Shown here one piece after another: positions 25,576 to 37,400 of a DNA stretch of 64,000 nucleotides. Location of the stretch: contig KQ965737.1 in the NCBI GenBank assembly GCA_001574975.1, positions 350,288 to 414,287 of the forward strand, in the 5' to 3' direction. The notes under the pieces were generated by a model that saw nothing but the letters and a program-made list of their open reading frames with translations, had not been told where the DNA came from and did not search any database. The translations under genes were made by a program, and so were the position numbers. This DNA is from Gonapodya prolifera JEL478. Its lineage: Eukaryota; Monoblepharomycota; Monoblepharidomycetes; Monoblepharidales; Gonapodyaceae. Within the stretch, counting starts at the first letter, position 1; every line of letters starts with the position of its first letter.

Positions 25576-26959
25576 ATGGGCACCGTTCAGGCTCCGACGT
25601 TTGCCGAGCAGCAACTTTTGCGTTATGGATGGAGCCGCGGGACGGGGCTGGGGAAACGTCGAGACGGAATGACCCGCCATATCACTGTGGGGTACAAAGT
25701 GAGTGCTCTCACATAGCTGAGGAACTACATCTCGGTCATCTGTACGTATCCCATTCTGCTACAACCGCTGACGAAATGGGATGTCAATTTTCAAGAACGA
25801 TACGAAAGGGCTCGGTGCTCAACAGAACGATTTCGGCTTCGCTTGGTGGGATCACCTTTTCAATGCTTCCTCTGCGTCCATCACCGTCAACCGATCCGAC
25901 GGAGAAGTATCGGTTGCTTCTTCCGGAGATGCTCGTAGGGCCGCGGGACGGAAAGAGCTGTACGGAGGCTTTGTGAAAGCCGACTTGACAGCTTGGACAT
26001 ACGCCGGTAGTGAGGGGAAGAATGAGATGGAGGACGCTAAAAGGAGACTAGAAGAGGAGGAAAAGAAGTTTTCCACTGGTGTTACCGATAAGGAGCTCTT
26101 TGAGGCGTGCGAAGGAAGAACAGCTCACAAAGGAGCTCGCGCCCATGTTGAGGGGAAGCTCGCTAGAGTGGACAAAGGACTTCTTTTGGAAGCAAAAGAC
26201 AAAACGCGTTCGAGTGAGAAGAATGACAACCTGTTCGAGCATAAAACTGGACCTCCTGAGAAAGTGAAACGCAATAAGAACCGGACTCACAAGAGCGACA
26301 CGCGTGCAAAAGCCTCAGTAGATCCGATTGAAGAAAATGCAGTTCAGGACACAGTCCCTGATAGGCGAGGGGTAGAAGGAGATCGCGGAGAAATCCGTGA
26401 TGTTGAACATTCGGCGGCGAAGGCTGCCAAGAAGGAGAAGAAGCGCCGACTCAAGCAACTCGAAGATACCACACTAGAAGGAGCTGATGGTGAGCCCTTG
26501 AAGAAGAAGCGTCGAAAAGATGGTGAAAAGAGCAAACGGAAGGAGAAGACAAATAAGGGTGATCAAGAAGTCCCTGAGAGTGAACTCTTGCCGAACGAAG
26601 GCACCATAAGCACTGAGGCGTCAGTGGATAGAGCTAACCTGACCTGGGACGGCGCTGAAAAAGATTTGGACGCTAAAGCTACGAGTATGGAGGTTCAAGG
26701 AGAATCTGGTCACGAGGAGAAACGCAAGAAGAAAAAGAAACGGAGTAGGGATGAGGTAGAGCTTGGTGAAACGATGAAATCAGGCAGTGTGGATGAGTTG
26801 AAGACAGGACTTCATAACTTACGAACTCATGATGGCGGGTATCGAAAAGAAGAGCAAACGGTCACTTTGAGTAGTGCGATATCGTCGGAGGGGGGAGCAA
26901 AGTCGACAAAAGAGAAGACAAAGAAGGAGAAGAGCAAGAAAAATCGGACCAAAAATTAA
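25576..26959 (+). CDS. GPATCH4: GPATCH4-like G-patch nucleolar protein
   Basis: G-patch protein of the GPATCH4 family, nucleolar RNA-binding proteins that in animals stimulate an RNA helicase in ribosome biogenesis. Exon 1 (25576-25698) encodes AEQQLLRYGWSRGTGLGKRR, the G-patch start. A 97-nt intron (25699-25795, GTGAGT..CAAG) leads to exon 2, NDTKGLGAQQNDFGFAWWDH and LFNASSAS, which matches the WWNELFN segment specific to GPATCH4. Further on come VTDKELFEACEGRTAHKGAR (near 26090), a second GPATCH4 signature, and a long Lys-rich disordered tail with bipartite NLS-like clusters (EPLKKKRRKD, KRKKKKKRS). ATG 25576 gives the shortest conserved start. The preceding 25206-25575 stretch holds an open frame in another phase with no conserved features and is probably 5' flank. 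Confidence 0.88.
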
Positions 26960-27173
26960 ACCCGAGCCGCTCAGATTATGGCAATATTTAATTTGATATT
27001 ATTAGAATCGTGTTGGTTTTGTGACAAGCGTTAGTACCGGTGGGTGTGAAAATCTTCAGCCATTCCAAAACAATCGCCGAGTGGCATCGCTTGAAACCTG
27101 AAGTTTTCGCACCTCAAAAAACTCCATCGACTCAACAGCTATCGCTTCAGTATCTCCTCTCGCGTTGGCTGAA

Positions 27174-29711
27174 ATGCGTCGCGTAAGTTCTTGCTGCTTG
27201 AATGGTGTTTGTGGACCTGCTCTCACGACAACGCTGCGACCGCTCTCACCAACAGTTCTCACCGCTTGACGAGAACGATTCCTTTGACCATCTCACGGCT
27301 ATTGAATCAACACCTCTTCTGTCTTCGATGGCTACTCCTGTTGGGGAGACAACCCTCAATGATGCGAACGGATTCCCTGTCTTCCTTCGAGAACTACCAG
27401 GATCTCGCTCGGTTGATTTTTCGACGTTACTCTCACGCCAGAGATATGTGGAGACAGAAACTTCTACGCGTGTGAGATCCTTGTCCGAGAGGTGAAGAAG
27501 CTCTGTTCGATCCGTCATGGTTACCATCGTCCATCTTTTCAATTCCATTTTCTCCTACAAGACGATTCTCCAGCGGCTCGGTTATGTCTATGGATGACAT
27601 GCCAGTTCTTAAACTGTCGAATATTCCTTGGGAAGTGTCGTGCGAAGACATCAAGACGTTCTTCTCCTTCGTCTGTCGAGTTCCTCATGGGCATACTTAC
27701 CCGTTCTTCACTGAAGGAAGTGAGTGTAAATGTTGCTACCGTCGGGAAGTCTCGGGTTGATGGGTATGGGACTCTGGGTGATTTGGGACCACAAACGCAA
27801 TACGAGTCATCGGGTTCCGAATGACTCGTATGAGTGTCGTGTCAGCCATGGATGGAGTCAGTTGGAGTGTGCTCTCCTATAATCAATCTCCTGCGTCGAT
27901 TTGGCTGCTGTGTCATTTGCCTTCTAATTGCATCTCAACAACTCTGAATGTCTGTTTTCCCCTTCCCATCTTCTTCCACCTTTGTGTTACGAAAGTTCAC
28001 ATTCCCATGTCTCGTGAGACGGGAAAGACTCTTCCATACGCATTCGTCGAACTGTCGAGCGTTGCGGTAAGGAGAACTTCACATTAACTTTTGTGCACTG
28101 TCACACAAGCACGAACCCTTCATTCCCACGTTATCTTCGCTTCAGAACGCCACCGCGGCCATTCTCCAACTCAACGAGCAGCCCCTTCGGGGTCGAAAAG
28201 TCACTATTTCGTGGGCGAGCAAAGTCGAACTCATGGGTGCCCTCTTTCCAAGAGCTGAGGAAGCCGAGGGAAACTACCTGACAGACGGCGAAGTCCTTGC
28301 AATGATGGAGATCTGCCAAAACTACAAGGTAGGCATGGCTCTGGGCGTGGGACGATCTCCGGACATTATGTCTCATGTCACCCGAACTGTTTGCTCCGTA
28401 AAACAATTCAGATTCACTTCTCGAAGAAATGCCCCGGTCGTCCATTTGAGAACATGGTACGTAAGGATTTTTTGCATTCTTCATTAAGAGACTTATCGTG
28501 TCGTTTCTTTGGCGGGAATTCGGAAAGATTTCCGTCACCGCCAAGGTACGTTCCTCGGTTTGGGGAACATCGAGACTACGATATTTCACTTGCCAACGTC
28601 TTTGGATCTCGTAGATACCATGGAAAGCTGTGTCATCTCGAAGGTGAGGGTTGCAACGAGATGGGCGATGTAAGATTAAACCGGTGAGATTCTTCAGCTT
28701 TCGAACGAACATATTTCAGCTTTACCGAAGTGCGGTAGACGTGGTAAGTGCGAGATTTATACAGCGTCGATTGGACCACCTCAAGAGCGACATGACACAT
28801 CTCCAGCTCACCTTGCATCTCACAAAAGTAAGAAGGACCTCAGCATTTCATCAGAAATCAACAAATTTTACAAGGGCTTCCATAGCAAGCAAATTTCCCA
28901 GATTCACTACTCGTCCGAATGATTCGTGCTGCCCTATTATGTGAGGCGTTCACTGAAGACCACAAAGTGGTAGGTTCTTTCCATACACAAAACAGAGCAA
29001 AACATTTGGCATTTATGCTCACCAAAACCCACGCTCAGGCTATTCTACAAGCATCCAGGCAGCCCACACCACCTGATCTACTGTACCTTGTTCGGGGGTT
29101 CAGCGTGGCACCTCTTCCATCGTCAATATCAAGTCTCGGAAGGTCCCCATCATTGGTGACAATTGCAGTGAGTATTTCCTCGTTGTGCAAAGTACATTGA
29201 TCAAAACCTTCTTATACTCTTTGCATTTACATGTCATCAGAATCCAATGTTGAGCTTCAACGCAACTATGCCCATTCCAAAAAGCCCATCTGTTTATACG
29301 ACTCCAGCGTCCACTCCCAAGCTCGAGGCTACTCCGTTGCGCTTCTCACAGAGTCACTCCGTGCCCAATCGGAAGCTCGACTTCTTTGCCCCGAATTCAT
29401 TCCAAATGGCAATGGCTGAGCTTTGCGCTGCTTTGGCGGTTCTTGCCCCACACCATGTACCCAAAGCCGTCGAAGTGCTCGAGAAAGAAAAGAGCAGGCT
29501 TGATAGGGAGGCGTATGTGCTGAAGGACGCAGGTCTCGTGGATGAAGTGGATGAATTACTCGATGGAGGTCTTCAAGAGTCTTGTGAGAGGTTGGACAGA
29601 TCCTTTGAAAGCATGAGGATAGGAGACGACCCTGCGCAAGCGCTAAGCAAGCCAGACGAAGGAGTCACGATGGGAAATGGTTTCAGCGGAGTCCACCGTT
29701 TCTGGGAGTAG
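27174..29711 (+). CDS. RRM domain RNA-binding protein
   Basis: Multi-exon RNA-binding protein. A short first exon (ATG 27174, MRR) splices at once into a disordered exon (FSPLDENDSFDHLTAIES). The next exon has a clear RRM half, MPVLKLSNIPWEVSCEDI followed by KTFFSF (27590-27660). Two further exons complete it: PMSRETGKTLPYAFVELSS (RNP1-like, near 28010) and NATAAILQLNEQPLRGRKV (near 28150). After the RRM comes ELMGALFPRAEEAEGNYLT and a helical segment (IHFSKKCPGRPFENM), conserved in a fungal RRM family I recognise in general but cannot name. The end (29240-29711) is Ser/Pro-rich with a leucine-rich helix (AELCAALAVLAPHHVPKAV). Introns interrupt nearly every 100-150 bp. RNA targets are unknown; the domain suggests mRNA regulation. 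Confidence 0.75.
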
Positions 29712-30094
29712 AGTTCCAGGGAGAAGATCCCGTAACAAGAGTCGAGTGTCTGAGATGAGATTCACAGAAGTTTGAGAACGACAAGAATGGAGTGCCGACG
29801 ACAGGACAATTCGTCCTATTTACCTACCCAACCTATTCTGAAAATTTAAAAACCTATATTTGAAAGAAAAATAAAATGATGAAGTATTACACTGGGCCAT
29901 TACTATCACTTCTGTAGCTTTGCGAGGAGCTCTCATCTTGAAACTGATCACAGGTAAACCTTTCTGATTCGGTAAAAACAGTATACCCCGATTCTTGCTC
30001 TCCGGACACACGGGCACAGAGGCGGCACACATTTAGACTAGTTCATATTACAGTTTTCCAATTATGTAACAAATCACTCCAGGGACAACCGACG
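29712..30094. other. Intergenic, nothing recognised
   Basis: 383 bp between the RRM gene and the elongase, both on the plus strand. It is A/T-rich around 29840-29880, probably the terminator/promoter junction. No conserved ORF, repeat or RNA gene is seen. Confidence 0.4.
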
Positions 30095-31292
30095 ATGGAT
30101 CCCATTCCAGCCACGCTCGACTCGGTGCTCAGATTCGTGGGAGTCTTCTTGCGTCCGATCCGAAATCCATTGAGATGGGCAGTAGTTCAACTGTCATGGC
30201 GCTTTGCGCCGAGCGTTTCGGCGTAGGTCGTCGGGACCCTAGAGAGGACACGATCTGCACACACAGGTATTACCTCACCTCTCATGGATCCAGTATGTGT
30301 CGCCAAGAAATGTGTTGCGGTTGCACGACCGCCAGCTTTGCTTTCACGTTGAGTTTGATATCGTCTGCATTTCCCTGCTCTACTTGGTCGCTGTTTTCAC
30401 TGGCTCACGATTCATGAGAGTCCGCCAACCATTCGAGGTGAAATCATTGGGACTTGCCCACAATTTTACAATTGCGCTGCTTTGTTTGTGCATCTGGTTC
30501 GTGAGCGCGTAATTGCGGCAAGGTACCTTCCAAGAAGTGACACCTACGGATCACAATGTCTCTACCTTCTACGAGTCGTACATCAACCAGAAACATGGAT
30601 TTGTAGGGAACCCGGTGGACGAGTCCCCACGGGGTGCGCGTTTAGCCCATCTTTCGTGGGTCTTCATGGTATCCAAGGTACGTTTTTGGCGGATTCTCCG
30701 AGAATAACGTTTTTGCAACAGATTCCTGAGTCTGTGGACACATTGCTCATGGTCCTGAAAGCCAACTTTCGACAATTAACCTTCCTTCACGTCTACCACC
30801 ATGTGACAGTGTTCATCATGGCCTGGGTCGGCTGCTTGGACGCGTCCAGGCGGAGATTATGTGTACAATGTTTGGCTCAATTCTGCCGTCCATGTTGTGA
30901 TGTATGGATATTACTTTCTCTCGATGCTGGGTGTGAAACAGGTGTCATCCGTCAAGGTAGGTTTTAGCTGCAACCTGCTTCGATTGTTCTTCCTTCCACG
31001 CCTTCCTCATCCTTCCTCGTAATTTTCCACCTATTAGCGTTACATAACTCAACTACAACTACTTCAATTCGCCAAATATCTTTCCCGTGACATGTACACT
31101 TTGACAGCTGCGTGGTTGGGGAGACCGACTGGGTTCCCGTTGAGTATCTACCTGATAGAATTGTCACGTCAGTTGCGTGCAGATGTGCTTCCTGTTATTC
31201 GGCGTGCGTGGAGCTGAATTCTTCCCTGCATAGATGCTGCGTCCAACACGTTGCTCTTTTTGAAGTTTTACATTCAGTCATACTTAAAATAA
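30095..31292 (+). CDS. ELO family fatty acid elongase (PUFA-type), with a suspected 1-base disruption
   Basis: Endoplasmic-reticulum 3-ketoacyl-CoA synthase that condenses malonyl-CoA onto acyl-CoA. Exons give MDPIPATLDSVLRFVGVFLR, then a membrane segment with RQPFEVKSLGLAHNFT (near 30440), IPESVDTLLMVLKANFRQ and TFLHVYHHVTVFIMAW (30720-30830), containing the HxxHH box. A Gln four residues before LHxxHH is the mark of PUFA elongases rather than the saturated-chain Elo/Sur4 type. The next block, YVYNVWLNSAVHVVMYGYYF (near 30860), is also canonical but sits in the frame shifted by one base, and no usable intron separates the two blocks. The end YITQLQLLQFAKYLS (31040) and NTLLFLKFYIQSYLK with TAA at 31290-31292 is typical for the family. 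Either the assembly has a one-base error near 30850 or this allele is broken. Confidence 0.8.
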
Positions 31293-31405
31293 AGTGAGAA
31301 GAATAAAAGTTCACAAAATTTGCTTTTATCAGACAATAAAGACACAAACATCTCTACACTTCATTTCCAGTTTGCGAAGACTGAACTATCGTCGGTCTTT
31401 TCCAG

Positions 31406-34400
31406 ATGATTCCTACCTCTGACTTACAGGATGATGCTTTGGATGAAAATCGTGACGGATCTGTGCCGCGATCGAGAATGGGACCCCCTACTGCCCGAGT
31501 GCCGAGACTTGGAATCGCGCCGACGACAGCGGCGGTCTTGGGGGACCCACACCTTGCTTCACCAATTGATCGGCGCCAGCTAGCTACACCTGTAATGAAT
31601 AAGCGGCGGAGTATCGGTGGTGGTGTTTCCGGGGTCGGACGGAACACTGAAGCCTGTCGACGTGAACCTCTTCTCGAACTTGCTGGGTGGAATCCTGCTT
31701 TGGAATCTTCACCCGCTCTCGGTAGATTTGAAGTGGGAAAAGAGACTGAGGTGGACATGGATTCAGCGGCCAGTGTAATGGATGTCCTCCGGTCGCGTGC
31801 ACGCGCAGAAATCGCCTCCCTCAATCCTGGTACTTCTGTGGATCGACCGGGACCTGTAGCTGAATTCTTCCAGGAAACGGGTACAGGCAATGGGAAAGGA
31901 CGTCTGTTCAGGGATGTCGATTTCGAGGGAGTTTTTGGAGAGTCGCCTTCCATCGGAGTTCCACATCGGACCTTTTCGAGTCGCAGGCATCTTGCAGCGG
32001 ATGACCTGTACATGCGACCTAATGGCCACTCAAGCGTACCAGTGTCTCCCGCAGCGAGGGCTCCCATTCTTATGGTTACAGGGGAATCTTCCACACCTTG
32101 TGATGGGTATGAGTTTGTTGACGCATCAGGTGGATGGACACATAATGGTAGCACTGACTCGGAGCGAAGCGAGAATCATCCCATCGACGGAAAGCGTAGA
32201 TTTGAAGAGGAAGCAGACCAAGAAGACCCTTTGCAGGCCGTGAGTTCAAATATTGATTTACCATAATTGTTCCACTTTACAACAAAATCTGTTCAGTCGC
32301 CAACATATCCTTTGCTTGATCTCACCAAGGATATGAAGGTCGCTCGCGAAGGGCTGGTGGCCAAGTCACTATCGCGTCGGCAGACGTTCGGGAACAGTCA
32401 ACACGATAGCGCATCTCATGATCAATCGAATGCTCAGCCAAGATCTCGCTCACCTAGCTTGCGGCGCCAGCGCATATCACTCCGCCGCATGCAAAACCCC
32501 CCGAGTACCCCGCCGGCAGCACCCGGGCAGCCTCACGACCCCATCCCTTTCAGGGCATCTGCAACTCGTATCAAGGACAGAACCAGGACTCTGATTCAAA
32601 CCGTGTCGATTCCTGTGTCTCAATCGTCCGCGACAGGTCAAAATGTCTCGCATCGACGTGACACAAACTCCCGTGACATGAATTCTTCCTCGAGAAGACC
32701 ACCTCCCCCAAGACAGAGATCAAGCGATGCACAGCAACAGAATGCGGGCGCTGTGACACCAAAGATGGTCAGATCCCGTCGAATGACGACGAATCGGAGA
32801 GACAGCGAGACGTCAAATCGAAGGAGGAGTGAGGGAGGCCGCCTTGCAGAGGTGCGAGAACGGGAACGGGAACGGGAGCGCGATCGGAGATCACTACCAG
32901 GACCGGCCCTCCCTCGTCATGTACCGGTTTCTCAAGTGGTATCCGAATCAAAGGGACAAGTACATACTAAGCACTTCGGAACACGGCTTGGATTGGAGAA
33001 TGATTCTGACACTGATGACGGCTTAGGACACAGTTCCGTTACAATGTCTTTGAATAACGTCGACAGCGAGCTTGAAACGAATGCCATCGTCCAGGCAAGG
33101 GTTGATTCAGTACCCGAGGAGTCTTTGGGTCCAAAGAAGAGACCCTCGTCGAGCTATGGAGATTCGTCACCGGAAGCTCTAGTGAAACGGAGAAAATATC
33201 AGAAACATGATGACGGACAGGGGGTTCAGCGAGATGAAGACCTTGGGTATGACGTTGGTGGTAGGTGAACTGTAATTTTGGGAATGGAAATTAGTCACCA
33301 ACCTTTTGGATGATTTCAGATGTATGCAAACCAACTCAAGAGTCCATTGATCTGGGCGCCCTGTCTGTAACACCGATTGATTACGCTGATGTCGGTGATC
33401 CCGCAGTCAGCAAGATGGCCGTGGATGACGATGACATTCACCACTTTCACATCAAATCATGTCCCCCAGAACCTCAATCGTCATCTTCCGGAGATCCATT
33501 ACCATCTCCCGAGACACGCTTGACACCCTCACGATGCCTGACTTCGAACACGACATTACTTGATTACCTGGTACCGAAAGTTGAAAGTCTGAACGCGTTT
33601 CTTGACAAGGCCGCAGTTGAAGTGGACAACCCACTCTCTCCACTGAACATGGGTGCTGAGTCAAGTCTCTTCAGAGACGAAAGTTTTGATTTAGAGTTTT
33701 TGGGGGCAAACAGCCCATCACAAGTGCTGCCGACCGGGCATGGCACAACTGGAGAAAGTGGGTGGCACTTTGACAACTCGGACCTTCCCTTCTATAATCT
33801 CATCACTCCTTCTACACAGGTTCCGCGAGGCAAGACCAGGATGGCTCGATTGGCAAGAGCCTGCTTCGGGTCATGGATTTTAGATCATTCACTCGAAAGC
33901 AACTTACAGAGGACGATATTGAAGAATCAAGTCAACGGGACGAACTTGAGCCTGTAGCACCCATCAACAAGGTTCCCGGAAAGGTCATTCACTCTATTCA
34001 ATCGCAAGCTCGACGAGATCGTCACCGGATGAGTACACTTGTGAAAACGCCAACAGAGTCCCTTCATCGGGGAGAGGATGTGGACGATATCATTGACGAC
34101 CAACCCACTCAAAAGCATGGTTTCAGTGCAACCAATAACATATCTTATAAAGAGGTGTCTCCGTCTGAGCCACAGAATGATTTAGTGGATTCAAAAGTTC
34201 CCGGTGGAGGTGAGTGGGTACTCTCGTAAAGTTTTTTTTTGTATTCTCATGATTTTGAATCTGTATGAAACAGAGTTCCCCCATGAAGGACTTGCCCCGA
34301 TTCCAAGATCCAAAGTTGCTCGAGTACAACCTTTTCCCACTGAGTCGACAACTGAATCTGGCAACACCGAATATGTATCTGGCGTTTCTCGTGTTGTTGA

Positions 34401-37400
34401 TCTGCCCGTGTCAGACCAAGATTTCGAGGACCTTACTGAAAGGACAGGATATGTGGTTGATAGTGCTCGTGCAGACTTGCCGGCACTGAAAGTATCGGTT
34501 GGTTTGTCGAAAGATCATGGTGGCAGGACTGCGGCAACATCACAAGAACATGGTGTGGTCGAAATGCAAGAAGAGAAGGAGCCTAGGAGATCCATTGGGA
34601 TGTTAAGTGAAATGGAACCAGACCCTCAGCATCGAATCACCAAGGAGCCCTCAAGAAAAAGACTCTCGTTGGGCCTTTCCGTCAGCTCTTTTGAGGCCTC
34701 GAAAAGTGTCAAAAGAAGATCCGATGATGTTGTCAGAAGAATTTTCGGCAACACCGTTCCAGAGATGCCAACGTCACCACTGACTCTAGGCAACGGATTC
34801 TCATCTGCAAGGCGATTGACTGATAACCAATCACTGAAGGCTGGATCCAACCTTCAATTGGTGAATACAGGAAGGTCATTCGGGGAGAGCAACCGTCCGA
34901 AAAAATCGACCGAAGATATCACGAAAGAACTTCTTGAGCTTCTTGGGGGGGATCTCGTACAAGGGGGAATGACTAGCGGACCAGGGATGACGAGCTTTAC
35001 TTCCGCCCGTCGGCTGAACCGGGAAAGCATACCGGATGGACTCCCAGTGGGAACTACGAATCCAGACACTTCTGTGGTCGATCGTATCCTGGAGCCCAAA
35101 GTGGATCAATTTGGAGATGTAACCACCGGTACAACGTCAAATGGCTTCGTCGGTGGATTTCACAATGCAAGGGAGGTGGTTGGGGCATCAGCGTTTGCAA
35201 ATGCTCGCGGAAACTCCTTCCTAAGAGACGGTATCAGCTCCACGAATGGAATATCATCATCGATCTTCGAAGTGCCCTCTACTCTTATTCGAAGACCTGA
35301 CACTGTAACATCCTATCACGATTCATGCACATCACCAAGGAGATCGAGTCATGTTTCTTCGTTTACTACGGCAGGAGGCACACCCGCGAAGGCCATCACA
35401 CCAGCAAGTCGAAAATTCGTACAAGGCCTGCTCAGTGGGATGCCCGAAACGACATCGGATGAACAAGAGCGCTTTGGGGAGCCACCGTCCAAAGTGGAAT
35501 CACCAGGAAGTGGCAAAGCAGCAAGCTTGTTTAGTACCGCAGCGGGGAGCCCTGTTCGACCAATTTCGGACGTCAGCTATAAAAAGGCAGCTTACCTATT
35601 TACAGATCGTCCGCTTCATACGAACGATGCTCCTCGAAGAAATCATACTGGAACTTCACATGGCTCTAAATCGTCCGTAACGAGTCCTTTGAGACCTGTT
35701 GACATGAACATCAATCGTGTGATTGGTGTGGATGGTAGCAGACCATTGCAAGGAGCATTTGCTTCTCATATCAACGACAATAACCCTTTCAGCAAAAGCC
35801 ACCACGTGATCCCCCAAAACGACTCTCGGCCACTGATTCCGTTTGAGACAACTGGAGAAAGTCCCATAAAATCCGTTTCAGTCATCGCTAATAGGGACAC
35901 TTCTCGAATCGTCGAAAGCAGCGGCGCCGGCGCTGACCCAAATTCCAGTGACATGACGCACACTGTCGTTGAACCTGTTGACAGTCGGACCGGGAGGCCC
36001 AGAGGAATGAAACTCTTTGATGGAATGCGCACGTCCGAAAGTTGCTCCCTTCGAACTACGGACCGTCGAAAATCCCGTCGCTTTGTTCCACCCAGGATTG
36101 TCGATCCTGAGGCCAAGTCTATCGCTGGCGACACACCGTCCAGGGCAAGCCGGACCCCTCCCTTAGCTCTCTTTGACTGCTCGGGTGGGTTGCGAACTCA
36201 CTTTCTTCCCTGCGCTGAGGTTGACTATCTATTCTGTTAGTCCAATCTAAACGGCTTCGCCTTGAAGAGGAGTATGGAAAGCCGTGTCCGTATTCTCAAG
36301 ACGAATTGCTACGAAGTGACTTGTGAGTGGAGATAACGTACTATCAGCACGATCCAACCTGCATTACGTGTCATGTCAAAAGGCCGCGAGTCATTCAGAA
36401 TTTATCGCTCGACTCCGCTGGAACGATTACGTTTTGCACCAGTGAATGTTCCAATTGGGGTGTCCAGGACGCCCATCGAGATCTTTTAGCAGCCGGCGCT
36501 CTGGAGACTATTGCGTCCTTCAGCTGGGTACAGAATCACTATCGCTGGATTACCTGGAAGCTTGCCGCTATCATAAGAAACTATCATCGAAATTTTTCCG
36601 AGGTATTGGAGAAATGGTCTGCCACGGAAGTGATGTTACAGCTTCGTTTTAGGTGAGCCACGATTACGATATGTTATTCATTTCAGACGGAGTAAAATCG
36701 ACTCCCAGATATGAACGTGAGAACAACCAATGCAAACGACCACTTCTGAGACAGGTCGTCGAATGCGACAAAGGTTCTCAATATCACATGGTTTTGTGTG
36801 TCTCCCGTGTCATTGACACCACCGATATCCGAAATCCGAAGGGCGAACAAGGTTTGTAATATGCAGTAGCGGTGAAGTTCTGGTGTTACAACATTATTTT
36901 TCAGAGACCTCGAAACTTCAACTCACGGATGGATGGTACGCAATAACAGCCACACTTGATGCATCATTGACGAGCGCTGCCAAAAGTGGAAAGATATTTG
37001 TCGGACAAAAGCTTGCCATAGCTGGTGCACAGGTTGGTGCAAAAAATGAAGCTGCAATTCTACCATTTGGTGATCAATGCCTTGCAGCTCTCTGTCAAGG
37101 ATCCACACCCAGTCTTGGAAGTGCCAGACGAAGTGTCTTTACTTCTGCATGCAAATAGCACCCGCCGGGCCAGATGGAATGCAAGGCTGGGAATACAACC
37201 GACGACCCATTTGGTCACTGCACTGTCTTCGATCAGACCAGATGGTGGATTTGTCTCAGCTATTGACGTTGTAGTGTTGCGGATTTACTCGATGCGTTTT
37301 ATGGAGCGCCGCCCCGATAAGAGAGTTGTCGTGAGGACGAAAGACGAAGAAGAGAAGGAGCAACAGGAGCACGAGGTGTGTTCTAACTTTCATGCAATCT

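Noticed and set aside
30833-30857. A 23-nt GT..AG segment as an intron to fix the elongase frame
   Set aside because: Far shorter than any other intron in the window and it does not restore the needed phase.
31354-32154. 266-codon minus-strand frame over the start of BRCA2
   Set aside because: No conserved motif, and the sense frame continues through introns to clear BRCA2 domains.
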